Assembly: GCA_964423545.1 (NCBI GenBank) | Contig: CAYRFV010000055.1 | Span: forward strand, 1 to 22,898 | DNA length: 22,898 nucleotides | DNA from: JALOOE01 sp964423545 | GTDB lineage: Bacteria; Chloroflexota; Anaerolineae; CG2-30-64-16 | Direction: 5' to 3' | In this document: one piece after another, positions 16,013-22,898 of the stretch | Layout of the letters: each line of letters opens with the position of its first letter | Numbering within the stretch: the stretch's first letter is position 1 | The notes under the pieces: generated by a model | What the model was told of the DNA's origin: nothing | The model's input: the letters and a program-made list of their open reading frames with translations, nothing else | Database searches by the model: none | Translations under genes and position numbers: made by a program

Positions 16013-16996
16013 TCACCGCTCCGCCAGCAGCGATTGCGCCAGGATCCTCTCCGCTGTCTCCATCGTCTTCACCGCGTCGGCGAAGTTGGATCCCGGCTGT
16101 GCCCCGCTTCGCAGGCAGTCGATGAACTCTCGGTTCTTTGCCTGAAAGCCACCGTAGACAAAGAGCTTGCCGCTGCCGGCCACGTCGCGCGTGTCGTATT
16201 CGATTCCCTGGGTGTCGCCATCTGCATAGAGCCGGCCCTTGCCCTCATGCTCCGCTTCCGCGCAGATGCCCGCCGAGTGCATCTCGACGGCAAAGATACG
16301 GCGACCGCTGGTCCAGCTATTGAGCATGAAGCCGGTCGCACCGTTGTCGAAGTGGAGCGTCGCTGCGATGAAGTTGATGTCGGGCACGAGCACGCGTTTT
16401 GTGACGCTCTCCACCGCGACGATCTCCCCACCGCAAATCCAGCGCAGTGTATCGATGGCGTGCACACCGTCGTCCATCATGTGGTCGCGCGCATCAAGGT
16501 GCGGTGCGATCAGATTCTTGTAGAAGCGGCAGACCGCATGCACGATCGGCCCACGTTTCAGACACGCGTCGCGCAGCTTGACCACCAGCGGGCAGGTTCG
16601 CCGCTGGAAGCTGACCTGGGTGAGACAGTCGTGCTTCTCCGCCAGATAGACCAGGTTGCGCGCCTGATGCAGCGTGATCCCCATCGGCTTCTCGATGAAG
16701 AGATTCAGGCCGTGCTCGAGGCACCACACCCAGTGCGGGTACATCACGTCGGGGGGACCAATGACGTAGACGGCATCCGGTGCGACCTCGTCGACCATCA
16801 CTTTGTAGTCGGTGTAGCGCTTCTCGATGCCGTACTTGTCGCCGGTGGCGTGCAGGCGATCGAGCCGCAGGTCGCAGATGCCGGCGAACTCCACATCGGG
16901 GAACGAGGCGAGGGATGGATAGTGCACCATGTTGGACATGATGCCCGCACCGATCATCGCGATGCGCACCTTGGCGCCGGTGGCGAGTGTGATCAT
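16013..16996 (-). CDS. Gfo/Idh/MocA-family oxidoreductase
   Basis: A 327-residue NAD(P)-dependent sugar or inositol oxidoreductase-like protein. The Rossmann motif is RIAMIGAGIMS (residues 11-21). FIEKPMG carries the family E-K-P motif at 102-104, where Lys is the catalytic residue. The C-terminal domain has MMDDGVHAIDTLRW, matching the family D-x-x-x-H catalytic pair (Asp176, His180). Start ATG 16996 has GGAGG seven bases upstream. It follows the isomerase-like gene after a 176-bp spacer full of palindromic repeats, and it is followed closely by the histidine kinase. The usual partnership of such enzymes with TIM-barrel isomerases in sugar oxidation or epimerisation suits this context. Exact substrate unknown. 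Confidence 0.93.
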   Translation of the reverse strand: MITLATGAKVRIAMIGAGIMSNMVHYPSLASFPDVEFAGICDLRLDRLHATGDKYGIEKRYTDYKVMVDEVAPDAVYVIGPPDVMYPHWVWCLEHGLNLFIEKPMGITLHQARNLVYLAEKHDCLTQVSFQRRTCPLVVKLRDACLKRGPIVHAVCRFYKNLIAPHLDARDHMMDDGVHAIDTLRWICGGEIVAVESVTKRVLVPDINFIAATLHFDNGATGFMLNSWTSGRRIFAVEMHSAGICAEAEHEGKGRLYADGDTQGIEYDTRDVAGSGKLFVYGGFQAKNREFIDCLRSGAQPGSNFADAVKTMETAERILAQSLLAER

Positions 16997-17011
16997 GGGT
17001 AGCCTCCGGAG

Positions 17012-17166
17012 CACCCTCACCCCAGCCCTCTCCCTGCAAGGGAGAGGGAGTGACGGCTCCTCTCCCCTGGGGGGAGAGGTCGGGTGAGGGGCGTGCTTCT
17101 CTCCGCTCGGCGCGAGGTCGGCTAAGCGACGCGCCCCGCTCCCCTGGGGGAAGAGGTCGGGCGAGG
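17012..17166. repeat. Cluster of three REP-like palindromes
   Basis: Three C/T-rich then G/A-rich hairpins fill the spacer between two minus-strand genes. They lie at 17025-17049 (around CTCTCCCTGCAAGGGAGAG), 17057-17091 and 17138-17166. The second and third share CTCCCCTGGGGG-(g/a)-AGAGGTCGGG-(t/c)-GAGGGG almost exactly. The first carries the inverse-orientation flank CCCTCACCCC. This is the style of dispersed intergenic palindromes found in many high-GC genomes. They may terminate or stabilise the transcript between the two genes. Confidence 0.8.
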
Positions 17167-17172
17167 GGGCGT

Positions 17173-17970
17173 TTACGCAAACAGCTTCCTCGCGAAGCCG
17201 ATATCCTGTGCAATCAGGCGATCCACGGCCGCTTCGTCGCTGTACTCGGCGGTCAGGCAGATGACCCCGTGGTAGCTTCGGCGCTTGAGCTCGGCCGCAA
17301 CGCGAGGCCACGAAGCAAGGCCTTGCGGCCCGGTCGTCCACCAGGGCCGCCATCTGACATCCTCCGCTTCAGGTCCGCCCACGCGGCGCCAGAACGCGTT
17401 CTTCAGGTTGACCATACACAGATGCGACCAGACGATGTCGATCGCCATCTCCGGCTCTTCGCCGTTCAATGCATTGTGGGCGGCGTCCCACACGGCCCCG
17501 ATCAACCGGGGATCGTACTGCCCGATCAGGTGGCGCAGCCCCATCGCGTTGCACACCATCCGGTCGCAGTGATTTTGCACGCCGAGTCGCACTCCGTATC
17601 TTTCGAGCAGCGGCAGCAGGGCGTCATACTCCCGCTGCAAGCGCGCTGCGCTCGCCAGGTAGCCGTCGTCGCCGATCGGGGCCATCACTCGGATGACCGG
17701 CACGCCAGCCTCGGCGCAGGCCGCAATGAACGCCTCTCCGATCGCGCCGCCGGGCGGGGTGACGCTGAAGACCTTCAGACCGTGATCGGCCAACAGCTTG
17801 ACCGCCGGTGGAAGATCGCGACCGGCATGCTCGGGCAGCACCTGATAGCCCGGCCGCACCGGGAGCTCGACGCCGTCGAAGCCCAGGCCGCGAACGAAGC
17901 GTGCCAGTTCGGGCACCGGCGACTTCCACGGTTTGGTGAACACAGAGAACGAAACCGGGTGTTGATCCAT
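17173..17970 (-). CDS. Sugar-phosphate isomerase/epimerase-like TIM barrel protein
   Basis: A 265-residue protein of the xylose-isomerase-like TIM-barrel (AP endonuclease 2) superfamily. These enzymes isomerise or epimerise sugars and keto-inositols, or cleave keto-glycosides, with a divalent metal. Candidate metal ligands fall on successive strands: Glu35 (FDGVELPV), His134 (GVQNHCDR), Asp162 and His165 (AVWDAAHN), and Glu242 (LTAEYSD). Start ATG 17970 (MDQHPVSFSVF) has GAGG upstream. An in-frame ATG at 18012 would overlap the divergent promoter of the AOR gene. It is followed by the Gfo/Idh gene on the same strand, a pairing typical of sugar and inositol catabolism. The exact reaction cannot be assigned. 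Confidence 0.87.
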   Translation of the reverse strand: MDQHPVSFSVFTKPWKSPVPELARFVRGLGFDGVELPVRPGYQVLPEHAGRDLPPAVKLLADHGLKVFSVTPPGGAIGEAFIAACAEAGVPVIRVMAPIGDDGYLASAARLQREYDALLPLLERYGVRLGVQNHCDRMVCNAMGLRHLIGQYDPRLIGAVWDAAHNALNGEEPEMAIDIVWSHLCMVNLKNAFWRRVGGPEAEDVRWRPWWTTGPQGLASWPRVAAELKRRSYHGVICLTAEYSDEAAVDRLIAQDIGFARKLFA

Positions 17971-18005
17971 CGCGGATGCTCCTCGGAGATCAGAGGTGAG
18001 AGAAC

Positions 18006-18034
18006 TTGCCATGTCCCGCCAGCTATCTTATCAT
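18006..18034 (+). promoter_or_regulatory. Sigma-70-like promoter for the AOR gene
   Basis: TTGCCA at 18006-18011, a 17-bp spacer and TATCAT at 18029-18034, each five of six to consensus. The expected transcript start is near 18041, giving a leader of about 25 bases that includes the ribosome-binding site GAGGA at 18055-18059. It lies in the short divergent spacer shared with the isomerase-like gene. Confidence 0.65.
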
Positions 18035-18063
18035 GAAACCCGATACTTGATGAAGAGGACGAG

Positions 18064-19973
18064 TTGAGCGTGTCTACCTTCGGCTATCACGGCAAACTGC
18101 TTCATATCGACTTGGCGCAGCGCGCCTCGTGGATCGAAGAGCCACCTCCCGGCTTCTGGCGCATCTACGGCGGCGGGGGATTGCTGGCCACCTACCTCCT
18201 GCTGCGCGACTGCCCCAGGGGCGCCGACGCGTTCGATCCGGCCAACCTGCTCATCCTGACCTCGAGCGTGGTCGCCGGGCATCCCTATGCCGGGCTCGCG
18301 CGCTTCACCGCAGCCGCCAAGAGCCCGCTGACGGGCGGCATCGGCGAGACGCGCTGCGAAGGCCCGTTCGGCCATGCGCTCAAAGGGTGCGGAGCGGATG
18401 CCCTGGTCTTCCACAGCGTCGCCGACGCGCCGACGGTGGTGCACGTCGAGCGCGGCCGGGTTTCCTTCAGCGATGCCGCCGAGCTCTGGGGTCAGCGCGT
18501 GTCCAGCTGCGTTGGTGCANNNNNNNNNNCGGCATTCACACGGCGGTCATCGGCCCGGCCGGTGAGAACCGCGTCCGCTTCGCCAGCATTGTCAGCGATC
18601 GCACCTTTCAGGCGGCCCGCATGGGGATGGGAGCCGTGATGGGCGCCAAGCGCCTCAAGGCGGTCGTGATCTCCGGCGATGTGCATCCACCCGTGGCCGA
18701 TCCGGCGCAGTGCGCTGCGATGACCGCGCACTATCGCGCGCGCATGGCGGAGAACGCACTCACCCGCTGGCAGCTCGAACCGCCCGGCTTTTCGGCGTGG
18801 GTGCACCTGCACGGACTGGACGCGGCGCTCTGTACGCGCAACTATCGCGACGCAACCTTCGAGCAGACCGACGCCTTCGATGCGGCAAACTTCATGGCGT
18901 CCTACGCCGGCGAAGCGCCCTGTCCCGGCTGTCCGAATAACTGCATCAAGCGCTTCCATGCCGGCGGCGATGCCGCCTCCGATGCGCGAGCGGGCGGCAT
19001 CCACCAGGAGATCACCGGAACCCTCGGCCCTAACTTGGGTATCGGCGATCTGGCGACCATCTTCCGGGCCAACGGGCTCTGCAATGAGCTCGGGCTCGAT
19101 CCGACCTCGCTCGGCTTCACACTCTCCATGGCGATGGAGTGCGCCGCGCGCGGGCTGCTGCCGCCGGAGTCGATGGGCGAGGGGCTGCGTTTCGGCAATG
19201 CGGAAGGCCTCGCCGGTTTGATCCGCCAGGTTGCCCACCGGCAGGGGATCGGTGATCTGCTGGCGGAGGGCTCCCGACGGGCGGCAGCCGGCATCGGTGG
19301 CGAGGCCGAACGTTATGCCATGCACGTCAAAGGATTGGAGATGGTCTGCTTCGAGCCGCGCACGCAGACCAACCTGGCTCTCGGCTACGCCACGGCGCCC
19401 ATCGGCCCGCGCTACGACATCTGCGAGCACGACTGGGACTTCGATACCGTAGTCGGCTGGGATCACACCCTGAACAGCTCGCGTACGCTCGGCATCCTCG
19501 ACCGGATCCCGATGGAATACCTGGGCGCCGACAAGGTGCGGAACTTCAAGGCGCTGGCGGCGATTTGGTCCGCGGCCGACGCGCTGGATCTGTGCATCTT
19601 CGCCATCGCACCGACGCGCGTCTTGACGCTCGAAGATATGGCGAGCCTCCTGACCGCCGTGACCGGTTGGGGAGCCTCCTCGTATGAGATCATGCAGTTC
19701 GGCAAACGACGGTTGGACCTGATGCGCGTCTACAATCTGCGAGAAGGGCTGACCGCAGCCGACGACACGCTCCCTGAGCGCTTCTTCGTCGAGCCGGTCG
19801 GGGTCGGCCGCTGGTCGCAAACGCATCTCGATCGTGAACGCTTTGCAGCCAGCATTCTCACCTACTACCGCATGATGGGCTGGGACGACCTCGGCCGCCC
19901 TCGCTACGAGACGCTCGTGGATAGCCATCTGGAGTGGGTCGTCCGGGACGGCCACGCCGATTGGCTGGCGTAA
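18064..19973 (+). CDS. Aldehyde ferredoxin oxidoreductase (AOR) family protein, split by assembly gap
   Basis: A tungsten- or molybdenum-bispterin enzyme family that oxidises aldehydes to acids with ferredoxin-type electron transfer in the cytoplasm. The N-terminus FGYHGKLLHIDL, YGGGGLLATYLLL and AGLARFTAAAKSPLTGGIGET match the pterin-binding first domain. After the gap, AVIGPAGENRVRFASIVSDR and GMGAVMGAKRLKAVVISG continue it. Fe-S ligands are seen in CPGCPNNC (nt 18922-18945, C-x2-C-x3-C), with a late Cys in DALDLCIF. The total of about 640 residues is normal for AORs. The frame changes across the 10 N; the true gap should be 2 modulo 3 bases, for example about 20. TTG 18064 and GTG 18070 are both possible starts; GTG gives a more typical N-terminus. 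Which aldehyde it uses is unknown. Confidence 0.9.
18520..18529. other. Assembly gap (10 N)
   Basis: Ten placeholder bases within the AOR gene. Reading is in frame 1 before and frame 3 after. The protein seems to lack only a few residues between ELWG and GIHTAVIGPAGE, so the real gap is probably small and not a disruption of the gene. Confidence 0.98.
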
Positions 19974-19986
19974 GCGTGCCGCGCGC

Positions 19987-20499
19987 TCATGCGATCACGA
20001 TGGCGCTGTGAATCGCGATGCCCGGCGGTCGCACGGTCAACACGCCTCCCGAATACTCCCAGTTCACAGCAGTTTGACCCGGCGCCATACTGACCGACGT
20101 CGGCGCACCGTGCCGGCGAATGCGCAGGAGGAGGTCGGTCACCGGTGGCAGCTCCTCCACGATCACCCGGTTCGGCGAAAGCGTCTCGCCTGCGCCGCGA
20201 TTGACCAGGTTGATGATGAGACGGCCATCCTTGCGCCGGACGATCAGCTCCAGCCGCGGCGGCGCCTCTAGCGTCACCTCCCAGGGGATGCCCAATCCCT
20301 CGATCACCCCTCCGATGAACCGGCGCAGCAACGGGTAGTGGCCCAGGAAGTAATCGCGAAAGATCGGACCGTGGATGGCCGTCACCGAGCCTGCGCCCGC
20401 GGCGCGACGAGTGACGACGGCCTGGCTGGTGGCGTCTTTGTCCGGCTCTTGCTGGGCGAGGCGGTGAACGACCACGCCCGTGCCGAGCGCCGCGGCCAC
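19987..20499 (-). CDS. C-terminal part of the frameshifted glycoside-hydrolase-like protein
   Basis: A 170-codon frame that continues the protein encoded at 20382-21947 after a one-base shift. It reads VAAALGTGVVVHRLA, then IHGPIFRDYFLGHYPLLRRFIGG and a beta-rich end (LELIVRRKDGRLIINLVNRG, then TVRPPGIAIHSAIVIA). This resembles the tail of beta-galactosidase-like and GHL-type hydrolases, where a small beta domain closes the chain. The GTG at 20499 is probably not a real start, because the frame is open upstream to a stop at 20536-20538. Its stop lies 13 bp from the convergent AOR stop. An assembly error or a real frameshift mutation are both possible. Confidence 0.7.
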   Translation of the reverse strand: MAAALGTGVVVHRLAQQEPDKDATSQAVVTRRAAGAGSVTAIHGPIFRDYFLGHYPLLRRFIGGVIEGLGIPWEVTLEAPPRLELIVRRKDGRLIINLVNRGAGETLSPNRVIVEELPPVTDLLLRIRRHGAPTSVSMAPGQTAVNWEYSGGVLTVRPPGIAIHSAIVIA

Positions 20500-21947
20500 G
20501 GGCTGCCAGGGGCCGCGGCGCTCGGCCCGGCGCGTTCATCGTCCGGAAGGTAGGTCGCCTGGCCGGTGATCGGTGCACCTTCCGGCTCCGCGCCGACCAG
20601 CGTGGGGCAGTCGGTTGCCAGGTGCGCTCCGCTGAGCAGCACATGGCCGCCGGCCTGTGCGAACCCCTCCAGCGCGGCGATGATCGCGGGCGATAGCCGC
20701 GTCTGTTCGGGCACGACGACGAGCGCGTAGTCGCCCATTCGGCGCGGCGCCGCGTCCTCGGTTAAAATGTCGGCGGAGCGGCCCGTCTCCAAGAGCGCAT
20801 GCAGCGCGCCCTCCACCGGCTGCACCGCCTCGCCGTAGTTGAAAAGCGGCTGGTTGCACGCATAATAATGGTCGGCCAGGTGCAGTACGGCGGCCTGCGA
20901 TGCGCTCTGTGAGCCGAAGCAGGCCTCCTGGCGCGCGCGGCACCATTCGGCGACCTCCGCAAGCAGATCTTGGTGCCAGCCGGTCACCCAACCGGCGCGC
21001 TGCGGCGTATTGTAGATCATCACCGCACCGCCGAGCGCGATCACCTCGGCCAATTCCTGGCACAGGTGTGTCGCCGTCTTCATCACCCACGGCGGGTTGG
21101 CGCCCATCGCGCCGGTCTTGGTGAAGCCCCAGGCCATCAGATCCCACGTCTTGCCGCGGCCATCGAGCAGCCGGCCTTCGACCGCCGCCCGGTTGGCGCC
21201 CCAGGCCCAATCGTAGTCGCCGCTCAGGTAGTCCACCGGCGCAGCGATCGGGTCGGGCTGGCGTACGGTGTACATCCAGTTGCTGCACACCAGACAGGAC
21301 GGCTTGCGGCCGTGGATCGCGTCGGCGTAGCGCGTCACGTGCTCGACGAACAGGCCGCGATGGAACGCCAGCCACGCGCCCCAATGTGCACTGTTGGCGG
21401 TCAACGGGACCTCGACGATCCCTGTTCGCCGGATGAACTCCGCCCGGCAGCGGTCGCACCAGCACGGCTTGGAGGCCCAGTTCTCGCCGTCCACCCAGAA
21501 ACCGTCCACGTCGTACCTGTCTACGATTTCCAACATCTGCGGGATCATCAGCTCGGCATCGTAACCACTCAGCCGGCAGGTCATGTTGGGGTCAGGCTGG
21601 CCGGCCTGATCGCGGCGCGCCCAGTCGGGGTGCAGTTCGATGGCGCGCGAATCCCAGACGCCGGAATAGTGCATCCCCAGTTTGATGCCCAACTCCTGCG
21701 TCACCTCGCGATGGATGCGCAGCGCGTCCTTCACGACCCCCGGCGAAGTGGAGCCGATCTCGGTGGGCCAACTCGTATACCCCGGATGCCCCTTGCAGTC
21801 GGCCTGAATCCAGTCGGGACGCACGCGCAGCAGCCGCTCCCGCAGGTGCTCGGCCGTCAGCTCTCGGCCCAACTCGGTGTCCGTCGCACTGGCGTGCAGG
21901 TCGTAGTGGATGCCGAAGAAAACGAGGTCGTGCCAGTTCGTCGTCAT
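20382..21947 (-). CDS. Glycoside-hydrolase-like protein (GHL6 / beta-galactosidase-like), frameshifted near its 3' end
   Basis: The N-terminal TIM barrel (residues about 1-370) opens with WHDLVFFGIHYDLHA. It carries DWIQADCKGHPGYTSWPT, LGIKLGMHYSGVWD, YDVDGFWVDGENW (acidic residues in the active-site region) and CWCDRCRAEFIRRTG, a Cys-rich signature I associate with hypothetical glycosyl hydrolase family 6. Residues about 390-470 resemble a beta-galactosidase trimerisation (glutamine-amidotransferase-like) domain: DYALVVVPEQTRLSPAIIAALEGFAQAGGHVLLSG. About 45 residues after the shift (between 20535 and 20500) are out of frame and not real; the true end is encoded at 19987-20499. The joined protein would be about 650 residues. 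Start ATG 21947 has GGAG six bases upstream. Sugar specificity unknown; no signal peptide, so cytoplasmic. Confidence 0.78.
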   Translation of the reverse strand: MTTNWHDLVFFGIHYDLHASATDTELGRELTAEHLRERLLRVRPDWIQADCKGHPGYTSWPTEIGSTSPGVVKDALRIHREVTQELGIKLGMHYSGVWDSRAIELHPDWARRDQAGQPDPNMTCRLSGYDAELMIPQMLEIVDRYDVDGFWVDGENWASKPCWCDRCRAEFIRRTGIVEVPLTANSAHWGAWLAFHRGLFVEHVTRYADAIHGRKPSCLVCSNWMYTVRQPDPIAAPVDYLSGDYDWAWGANRAAVEGRLLDGRGKTWDLMAWGFTKTGAMGANPPWVMKTATHLCQELAEVIALGGAVMIYNTPQRAGWVTGWHQDLLAEVAEWCRARQEACFGSQSASQAAVLHLADHYYACNQPLFNYGEAVQPVEGALHALLETGRSADILTEDAAPRRMGDYALVVVPEQTRLSPAIIAALEGFAQAGGHVLLSGAHLATDCPTLVGAEPEGAPITGQATYLPDDERAGPSAAAPGSPWPRRSARAWSFTASPSKSRTKTPPARPSSLVAPRAQAR

Positions 21948-21965
21948 CAAGAACTCCGTTTGGAC

Positions 21966-22019
21966 AGAATGAACACGATTCACAGGAGGATCCAATCCTG
22001 TTCATCCCGTAGATCGTGT
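21966..22019 (-). repeat. Imperfect palindromic intergenic repeat
   Basis: ACACGAT at 21973-21979 pairs with ATCGTGT at 22013-22019. Inside lie shorter arms around AGGATCCAATCCT. On the minus strand the phrases GATGAACAGGATTGGATCC and GTTCATTCTGTCC resemble a dispersed intergenic repeat built on ACAGGATGAACAGGATT, which I recall from many genomes. It fills the 82-bp spacer between the acetyltransferase and the hydrolase and ends just before the latter's ribosome-binding site. Confidence 0.6.
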
Positions 22020-22029
22020 CGAATCTCGC

Positions 22030-22560
22030 TCACCAGATGTCTCCGGGCCGCCATGGCGCCACCAACGTGCCGCGCAGGTCGAGCGGCGGCGTCTTCGGCA
22101 GGCGCAAGATCATCACATCCTCGTCCGGCGTCGGCGTGATCCCATCAGCGGTCGCGACCGCCAGCGGCCCGCGCCACGACTCCCAGCCGAGGCGCGCGTA
22201 GAAGCCCGGGTCGGACGGCGACAGCGCACCGATGTCATAAGCCGTGATCGCTTCCGCCAGCGCTCGCAGGACCGCCGAGGCATAGCCGCGGCCTTGATAG
22301 CGCGGCTCGGTCGCGACCGCCTCCACATACGCGCTGAGCAGCGGCGCGCCGTTGTAGGTCAAGATGCGGGGAATCCACAGCGCGTGGCTGACCAGCTCAC
22401 CGTCGAGTTCGGCCACGACGTGAGTCGGATCTTCGAACAGGGCCAGAATCTCGCTGAACCCGTCCCCGTAGGCGCGCGTGCAGAGCGCAAGGATGGCGCG
22501 GTACAACGACTGCGTCAGGGAAGCGTAAGGAAAGATCTTGATCTGCAGCGATTCGGACAT
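22030..22560 (-). CDS. GNAT acetyltransferase resembling aminoglycoside 2'-N-acetyltransferase
   Basis: A 176-residue acetyl-CoA-dependent acetyltransferase. The acetyl-CoA loop is RYQGRGYAS at about 87-95, preceded by the beta4 strand SAYVEAVATEP. The order of motifs follows the AAC(2')-I family: HALWIPRILTYNG, YVEAVAT, IGALSPSDPGFYARLGWESWRGPLAV, TPTPDEDVMILRLP and the C-terminal WRPGDIW. AAC(2')-Ic of mycobacteria ends in a similar way (W-R-x-G-D-V-W). Start ATG 22560 has AAGGA seven bases upstream. It sits in a sugar-metabolism setting between hydrolase-like genes, so its substrate may be an amino sugar and not a drug. Resistance activity is not demonstrated by sequence. Confidence 0.85.
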   Translation of the reverse strand: MSESLQIKIFPYASLTQSLYRAILALCTRAYGDGFSEILALFEDPTHVVAELDGELVSHALWIPRILTYNGAPLLSAYVEAVATEPRYQGRGYASAVLRALAEAITAYDIGALSPSDPGFYARLGWESWRGPLAVATADGITPTPDEDVMILRLPKTPPLDLRGTLVAPWRPGDIW

Positions 22561-22659
22561 GGTAGATCCTTGGCCCACGGCTCGATGCCGTGCCGTCGAA
22601 TCCCGTCCTGTCATCGCCTTGCTGCGGCGCGTGGGTTCTGCGGGGCTGATAGCGGCCGA

Positions 22660-22898
22660 TCAACTCCGCAAGAACCGCTCCGTCAGCCGCCGGTGCCAGC
22701 GCACATCGCGCCAGTTGGCGAACTGCGGCTGGACGTAGTTGTGCGGGGTCCAGCCCCACATGCCGAACTCGATGGCATCTTCGACCGACCACTCGGCCCA
22801 TTCCAGCAGCCAGCCCCAGTCGAGGTCGGGGCTGTCGAAGTAGTACCACGACGCCCACGATTCGCTGGTGGTCAACGGCATCCCGAAGCGGCTCGACC
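22660..22898 (-). CDS. C-terminal end of a protein cut by the window edge (possibly cellulase-like)
   Basis: The frame is open from the window edge to TGA at 22662-22660, giving about 78 residues of a longer protein. The visible part is rich in Trp and acidic residues (TSESWASWYYFDSPDLDWGWLLEW, then FGMWGWTPHNYVQPQFANWRDVRWH). The aromatic pattern and an acidic residue before W-A-S-W recall the last strands of TIM-barrel glycoside hydrolases, but the assignment is weak. ATG 22881 is probably internal. It lies 99 bp upstream of the acetyltransferase on the same strand and may share its transcript. Confidence 0.6.
   Translation of the reverse strand, partial: SSRFGMPLTTSESWASWYYFDSPDLDWGWLLEWAEWSVEDAIEFGMWGWTPHNYVQPQFANWRDVRWHRRLTERFLRS

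Noticed and set aside
18492..19955. A long open frame on the minus strand opposite the AOR gene
   Set aside because: It is an antisense shadow; the plus strand has clear AOR motifs including the Fe-S cysteines.
20970..22139. A 389-codon plus-strand frame opposite the hydrolase and acetyltransferase
   Set aside because: The minus-strand products have recognisable motifs, while this one is His/Arg/Val-rich low-information sequence.

Overview
The window is GC-rich bacterial DNA from a draft or metagenome assembly, with two 10-N scaffold gaps at 3352-3361 and 18520-18529. Gene content points to Chloroflexota, most likely the Anaerolineae/Caldilineae side. The indicators are a SipW-like signal peptidase fused to a DUF5305-type domain, a small secreted RTX-like protein, a Thr-Pro-rich secreted protein with DNRLRE and TolB-like parts, a response regulator with a sigma-region-4-like HTH, and a hybrid kinase of a type I associate with that group. 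This placement is inferred from family resemblance, not from a search.

Region by region. (1) 241-4379, plus strand: a cell-surface cluster of signal peptidase, RTX-like protein and a large secreted protein broken by gap 1. (2) 4464-4497: a strong hairpin between convergent transcripts. (3) 12292 down to 4507, minus strand: a long operon encoding a Tat/lipoprotein solute-binding protein, two sugar-type ABC permeases, three different uroporphyrinogen-decarboxylase (URO-D)-like proteins and an isochorismatase-fold hydrolase. No ATPase subunit or corrinoid protein is present. (4) 12567-15978: a response regulator and a hybrid histidine kinase that converge and overlap by 14 bp. (5) 17970 down to 16013, minus strand: a sugar-phosphate isomerase/epimerase-like TIM barrel and a Gfo/Idh/MocA oxidoreductase, with the kinase just downstream. 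(6) 18064-19973, plus strand: an aldehyde ferredoxin oxidoreductase (AOR) family gene broken by gap 2, with a good promoter. (7) 22898 down to 19987, minus strand: a partial protein, an AAC(2')-like GNAT acetyltransferase and a frameshifted glycoside-hydrolase-like gene.

Together, regions 3-7 look like a carbohydrate or modified-carbohydrate uptake and catabolism locus with its own two-component control. The substrate cannot be read from the sequence. The most unusual feature is the run of three diverged URO-D-like proteins, each with an H-x-D-G signature in its C-terminal half, in a sugar transporter operon. Several palindromic or tandem intergenic repeats are also present, and one of them supplies a stop codon.
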